Positions 34,079 through 37,479 of a stretch of DNA of 37,479 nt are shown piece after piece. Under the pieces are notes generated by a model. It did no database searches. It had not been told where the DNA came from and worked only from the letters and a program-made list of their open reading frames with translations. Numbering within the stretch: the first letter of the stretch is position 1; every line of letters begins with the position of its first letter. Source of the DNA: Nitrosomonas sp. (GTDB taxonomy: Bacteria; Pseudomonadota; Gammaproteobacteria; Burkholderiales; Nitrosomonadaceae); assembly GCA_021774055.1 (NCBI GenBank), contig JAJFJL010000210.1, positions 1 to 37,479 on the forward strand, read 5' to 3'. A program made the position numbers and the translations under genes.

Positions 34079-34426
34079 TTGTTTATTCTTCTGGTAGTTG
34101 TGGTGGGCAAGGGACTCAGCAATAATATTTTGTCCATTTAAACTTGCCCTTTTGGCATTCTTCATTGTTTAGATTTTAAGGTGGAGGGCGTTTTACGCAC
34201 CAACGTTATTCGTTCATTGAACTCACCTTATTGTAATTTTTTCACATCAAATATGAAGGATGCCTCTTTTTTACTCTGATCTTTGGTTGCTCCTCCTGTT
34301 ACATAAAATAACCACGCATTCTACGGACCGTTCCAAATCAGAGCAAAATAACTTCGCCTAGACTGAATAAACCTATTAGTACCTCCTTAATAAGAAAACA
34401 TCACTGCAGAAATATTAAGTTGAATA
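34079..34426. other. Intergenic stretch with repeat fragments
   Basis: This 348-base gap holds no gene. It contains the 16-nt TATGAAGGATGCCTCT (34252-34267) shared with 21982-21997 and the family D segment at about 34300-34385. No convincing terminator for the receptor gene is seen; GCGT-TTT-ACGC at 34188-34198 is a very short hairpin. Confidence 0.4.
34300..34385. repeat. Family D repeat, second copy
   Basis: This segment aligns along about 85 bp with 8880-8968. The best core (34334-34360) is 27 bases with one difference, starting CAAATCAGAGCAAAATAACT. The right end (ACCTCCTTAA) corresponds to the CGTCCCTAA end of the other copy. Left boundary uncertain. Confidence 0.5.
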
Positions 34427-35722
34427 ATGCGCCATTTTTTTATTTTTACACATCGTTATATAGGCTTATTGTTGGCATTGTTTCTAGTTATAGTAGGGCT
34501 AACTGGAAGTATGCTGGCGTTTTATCATGAGCTAGATCGATGGCTAAATCCATCGTTATTAACGGTGTCTGTACCGGAAACAATAAACCAATCATCAAGA
34601 GTTGATTTATTTACATTACGTGAACAAATTAAACAACAGCAGCCGCATGCGCGAATTGACTGGCTAAATCTTCATTATGACACTGATCAGTCATATCGTT
34701 TTTTTCTGTTACCTAGAATCGACCCTGAAACAGGCAATAATTTTAAGCTGCCATATAACGACCTATACTTTAATCCTTATACCGCCGAACCGGTTGGTAT
34801 GCGTAATTGGGGAAAAATGTTACTAGCTAAAGAAAATATTATGCCTTTTCTTTATCGCCTACATTACTCTCTAGCATTACCTGAGAATATAGCTGTACTT
34901 GGTGTTTATGCACTTGGTATAGCAGCATTATTTTGGTTTATTGATTGCTTTGTCAGCTTTTATTTGACACTCCCATCTAGAAAGAAACAAGCTAAATGTT
35001 TTGCTATGCAAACAGGCTCTCAGATTCAAAGTCAGCACAGCTTTTGGCAACGTTGGAAAACCGCTTGGCAAATAAAATTCAGCCGCTTCAACTATGACTT
35101 GCATCGTGCCAGTGGATTATGGCTATGGCCTATATTGCTGATACTAGCATGGTCTGGGGTTGCGCTTAATCTAAAGGAAGTCTATCAGCCGGTTATGAGC
35201 AAGGTATTTAATATGCGTGATACGGCGGTGCTACCTAAACTAGATATCCCGCTTGAAATCCCTGCTTTGGAATGGCGTACAGCACACCAAATTGGACAAC
35301 AATATGTTTATGAAGCTGCGCTGCAGTACGGGTTCACGATAGACAGTGAACAGTTCTTATATCTTGATCGAGAACATGGGGTTTATCACTACCGTGTAAA
35401 AAGTGATCGGGATCTTGGAAAATATGGTGCAACCATTGTAATACTGGATGCGAATACAGGAGCATTAAAGTCATTCACTATGCCTGATACCGACTCTGTC
35501 GGAGATGTAATAGATCGCTGGATTATCTGGATACATACCGCCAGGGCCTTTGGTTTGCCGATGCAGTTTCTTATTTTTATTACAGGAATTATCGTTACAA
35601 CACTTTCGATAAGTGGTGCAGTTATCTGGCTAAAAAAGAGAAAAACACAAAAGAAAACAATTACAAGAACAAAGAGTAATAAAGCTAATAAAACAATCGC
35701 AATTGAACCAAATAGTTTATGA
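34427..35722 (+). CDS. PepSY-domain transmembrane protein (siderophore-uptake associated)
   Basis: The 431-residue inner-membrane protein has an N-terminal helix (RHFFIFTHRYIGLLLALFLV) with the histidine motif of the PepSY-TM family. A periplasmic PepSY segment and helices at about 155-185, 225-245 (LWLWPILLILAWSGVALNL) and 380-400 (FLIFITGIIVTTLSISGAVI) follow, then a basic tail. Proteins of this PiuB-like family are often encoded beside TonB-dependent siderophore receptors and some reduce ferric siderophores with haem-binding histidines. The gene lies between the receptor and the peptide synthetase. The exact role here is inferred from context. Confidence 0.87.
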   Translation: MRHFFIFTHRYIGLLLALFLVIVGLTGSMLAFYHELDRWLNPSLLTVSVPETINQSSRVDLFTLREQIKQQQPHARIDWLNLHYDTDQSYRFFLLPRIDPETGNNFKLPYNDLYFNPYTAEPVGMRNWGKMLLAKENIMPFLYRLHYSLALPENIAVLGVYALGIAALFWFIDCFVSFYLTLPSRKKQAKCFAMQTGSQIQSQHSFWQRWKTAWQIKFSRFNYDLHRASGLWLWPILLILAWSGVALNLKEVYQPVMSKVFNMRDTAVLPKLDIPLEIPALEWRTAHQIGQQYVYEAALQYGFTIDSEQFLYLDREHGVYHYRVKSDRDLGKYGATIVILDANTGALKSFTMPDTDSVGDVIDRWIIWIHTARAFGLPMQFLIFITGIIVTTLSISGAVIWLKKRKTQKKTITRTKSNKANKTIAIEPNSL

Positions 35723-35781
35723 GTTTTTGTAACTAATTAATTCAACCGGTCATGCCAGAATAACCATAAGGATACTTATTA

Positions 35782-37479
35782 ATGCTAGACGAACTGATAC
35801 TAGAATTAAAACAAAAGGATGTCCGTTTGTACTTGAACAATGGAAAATTGCGCTGTAAAGCTCCTCCTTCTGTTTTAACTCCCGATTTAAAAATTGCACT
35901 GCAGGATTATAAAACAGAGTTAATAGAATATCTTCTGGATGCTCAGTGCCACGAATACTCTGCTCCTATCTCTGTATCTAGGAAGACTGAACTATTACCT
36001 TCATTTGCACAAGAACGTTTATGGTTTTTGGATCAGCTAGAAACAAATAGTTCGTTTTATAACATATCAGGTGCGCTACGATTAGCCGGCGCATTAGATA
36101 TATTTACGTTAAAGAACAGCCTTAATAAAATTATAAGTCGCCACGAAGTGTTACGAACCAGTTTTAGTCTTAAAGAAGGAGGTGCAGCGCCAGTTATTGC
36201 TCCTGTAATGGATCTAGACATAGCTGTTGTAGACTTAAGTATTGTTGCAGAAAACAAACGTGAAATAGAAGTATCACGCTATCTTGCAAAAGAAGCGCAA
36301 CTACCATTTAATTTAACACAGGGACCATTAGTTCGTGCGACTCTGCTTTATTTGGGTGATGCTAATAATAATGCAGAACATATTCTACTCTTTACGCTAC
36401 ACCATATTATTTCTGATGGCTGGTCTGCTGGAGTTCTAGTTAAGGAATTTGTTGCTCTATATGAATCAGTTATAGCAGCAAAACCTTCTCCCTTACCTGA
36501 TTTACCAGTTCAATACTATGACTATGCAGTATGGCAACGAGAGTGGTTACAGGGTACACAATTAGCACCGCAACTTAACTACTGGACACAACAGCTTGCT
36601 GGCGCACCTGCAATTTTAGAATTACCAACTGATCGACCACGACCAACAATACAAAGTTACTGCGGTGCCAATTATCATTTTAATATTCCAAAAACATTAA
36701 CTAAACAGTTAAAAATGCTCAGTAGGCAAGAAGAAGCAACCTTGTTTATGGTGTTATTCGCCAGCTTCAATCTACTGCTCTTGCGCTACAGTGGTCAAGA
36801 AGATATCTGTGTTGGCATGCCTATCGCCAATCGTAACCGAGTAGAACTTGAGGGATTAATTGGTCTGTTTGTCAACACACTGGTATTACGTACAAATCTT
36901 TCTAGTAATCCGGAATTTACAGAGCTACTAAAAAACGTAAAAGAAGTTTGCTTAGGTGCACAGGCACATCAGGACCTACCATTTGAAAAGCTAGTAGAAG
37001 AATTAGCACCTGCTAGGGATATGAGCCATAGCCCACTATTTCAAGTAATGTTTACCTTACAAAATACACCTAACACATCACTTGATATTGATGGCTTACA
37101 AATCACCCCAATTGATATTGATATTGGTACTGTAAAGTTTGATTTAAATTTAGAAATGACTGAAAGACAGGATAGTATAGATGCTATCTTTAGTTACAAC
37201 ACAGACTTATTTGATACAGCAACCATTATACGTATGGCTGGACACCTTGAACAATTACTAAAGGCAATTATATCTGCACCGAACAAACGGCTACATGACT
37301 TATATCTATTAACAATTCCTGAACGTAAACAACTATTGCTGGAATGGAATGAAACAGAGACAGAATATGTACAAGACTTATGTCTTCATCAGCTATTCGA
37401 AGCGCAAGTAGAAAAAACTCCAAATGCTATAGCAGCAATATTTACAAACCAACAGCTAAGCTATGGCCAATTAAACACT
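35782..37479 (+). CDS. Non-ribosomal peptide synthetase, N-terminal part (runs off right edge)
   Basis: An open frame of 566 codons without stop reaches the window end. Residues 1-55 (MLDELILELKQKDVRLYLNN...LTPDLKIALQDYKTELIEYL) match the TubC-type N-terminal docking domain, which receives a partner synthetase. Residues about 70-500 are a condensation domain with LLPSFAQERLWFLDQLE (C1), ISRHEVLRTSF (C2), catalytic LHHIISDGWSAG (His207, His208, Asp212, Gly213), YYDYAVWQRE, VGMPIANRNR and FVNTLVLRTNL. Residues about 525-566 (LHQLFEAQVEKTPNAIAAI) begin an adenylation domain. Amino acid specificity cannot be predicted because the code residues are outside. An AAGGA precedes the ATG by about 11 bases. 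Position behind a siderophore receptor suggests a siderophore product. Confidence 0.93.
   Translation, partial: MLDELILELKQKDVRLYLNNGKLRCKAPPSVLTPDLKIALQDYKTELIEYLLDAQCHEYSAPISVSRKTELLPSFAQERLWFLDQLETNSSFYNISGALRLAGALDIFTLKNSLNKIISRHEVLRTSFSLKEGGAAPVIAPVMDLDIAVVDLSIVAENKREIEVSRYLAKEAQLPFNLTQGPLVRATLLYLGDANNNAEHILLFTLHHIISDGWSAGVLVKEFVALYESVIAAKPSPLPDLPVQYYDYAVWQREWLQGTQLAPQLNYWTQQLAGAPAILELPTDRPRPTIQSYCGANYHFNIPKTLTKQLKMLSRQEEATLFMVLFASFNLLLLRYSGQEDICVGMPIANRNRVELEGLIGLFVNTLVLRTNLSSNPEFTELLKNVKEVCLGAQAHQDLPFEKLVEELAPARDMSHSPLFQVMFTLQNTPNTSLDIDGLQITPIDIDIGTVKFDLNLEMTERQDSIDAIFSYNTDLFDTATIIRMAGHLEQLLKAIISAPNKRLHDLYLLTIPERKQLLLEWNETETEYVQDLCLHQLFEAQVEKTPNAIAAIFTNQQLSYGQLNT

Overview
This window looks like the chromosome of an ammonia-oxidising betaproteobacterium of the Nitrosomonas type, with low GC (about 40% by eye). 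The main pointer is an Rh-type (Rh50-like) ammonium channel gene at 20612-21910. It carries the FGAYFGL and twin-histidine signatures known from Nitrosomonas europaea. The cmk-rpsA-ihfB and hisG-hisD blocks, the other housekeeping genes and the wealth of TonB/FecI/FecR functions fit that assignment. Species level cannot be read from the sequence.

Layout. 1-139 is the cut-off start of an RsuA-type pseudouridine synthase. 419-503 is a long hairpin repeat and 595-1172 a MazEF toxin-antitoxin pair with a palindromic promoter region. 1432-4041 (minus) carries sodB-hisG-hisD. 4264-4695 (minus) is an exbD without exbB. 4919-7438 (plus) is the overlapping purE-purK-purC operon. 7455-8721 (minus) is an EVE-domain protein followed by a TauE/SafE permease. 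9001-9753 is a pseudouridine synthase. A minus-strand block follows: FHA-EAL protein, ABC exporter, TraB-family membrane protein, long-chain acyl-CoA synthetase, and a large MASE1-PAS-PAS-GGDEF-EAL c-di-GMP enzyme. 19544-22584 (plus) holds a Tsx-type outer-membrane channel, the Rh ammonium channel and a ComEA-like protein. 22879-24729 (minus) is a YheS-like ABC-F ATPase. 25019-29619 (plus) is aroA, cmk, rpsA, ihfB. From 30110 to the right edge there is an iron-uptake locus: FecI-like sigma factor, FecR-like anti-sigma regulator, STN-containing TonB-dependent receptor, PepSY membrane protein and the first 566 codons of a non-ribosomal peptide synthetase (docking, condensation and start of adenylation domain). 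This is most simply a siderophore synthesis and uptake locus.

The most striking structure outside the genes is a dense set of short palindromic repeats without coding capacity, in at least three families. Family A (about 160-170 bp, ends GGAACGCGCATGAAA) lies at 4101, 8793 and 22712. Family B (ends CCTAGATCCTGCAAGTGATC) lies at 11014, 14211, 16228, 22197 and 24778, with collapsed minimal forms at 4864 and 26346. Family C (ends GAGCCTGTCGGACTTATGA) is a tandem pair at 26361-26690. All are flanked by CTAA, TTAA or CTAG, the YTAR target type known for IS5-group insertion sequences, so they are best read as MITEs driven by IS5-like transposases encoded elsewhere. They fill most intergenic spaces, often directly behind stop codons or just upstream of start codons. 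No tRNA, rRNA or CRISPR array was seen.
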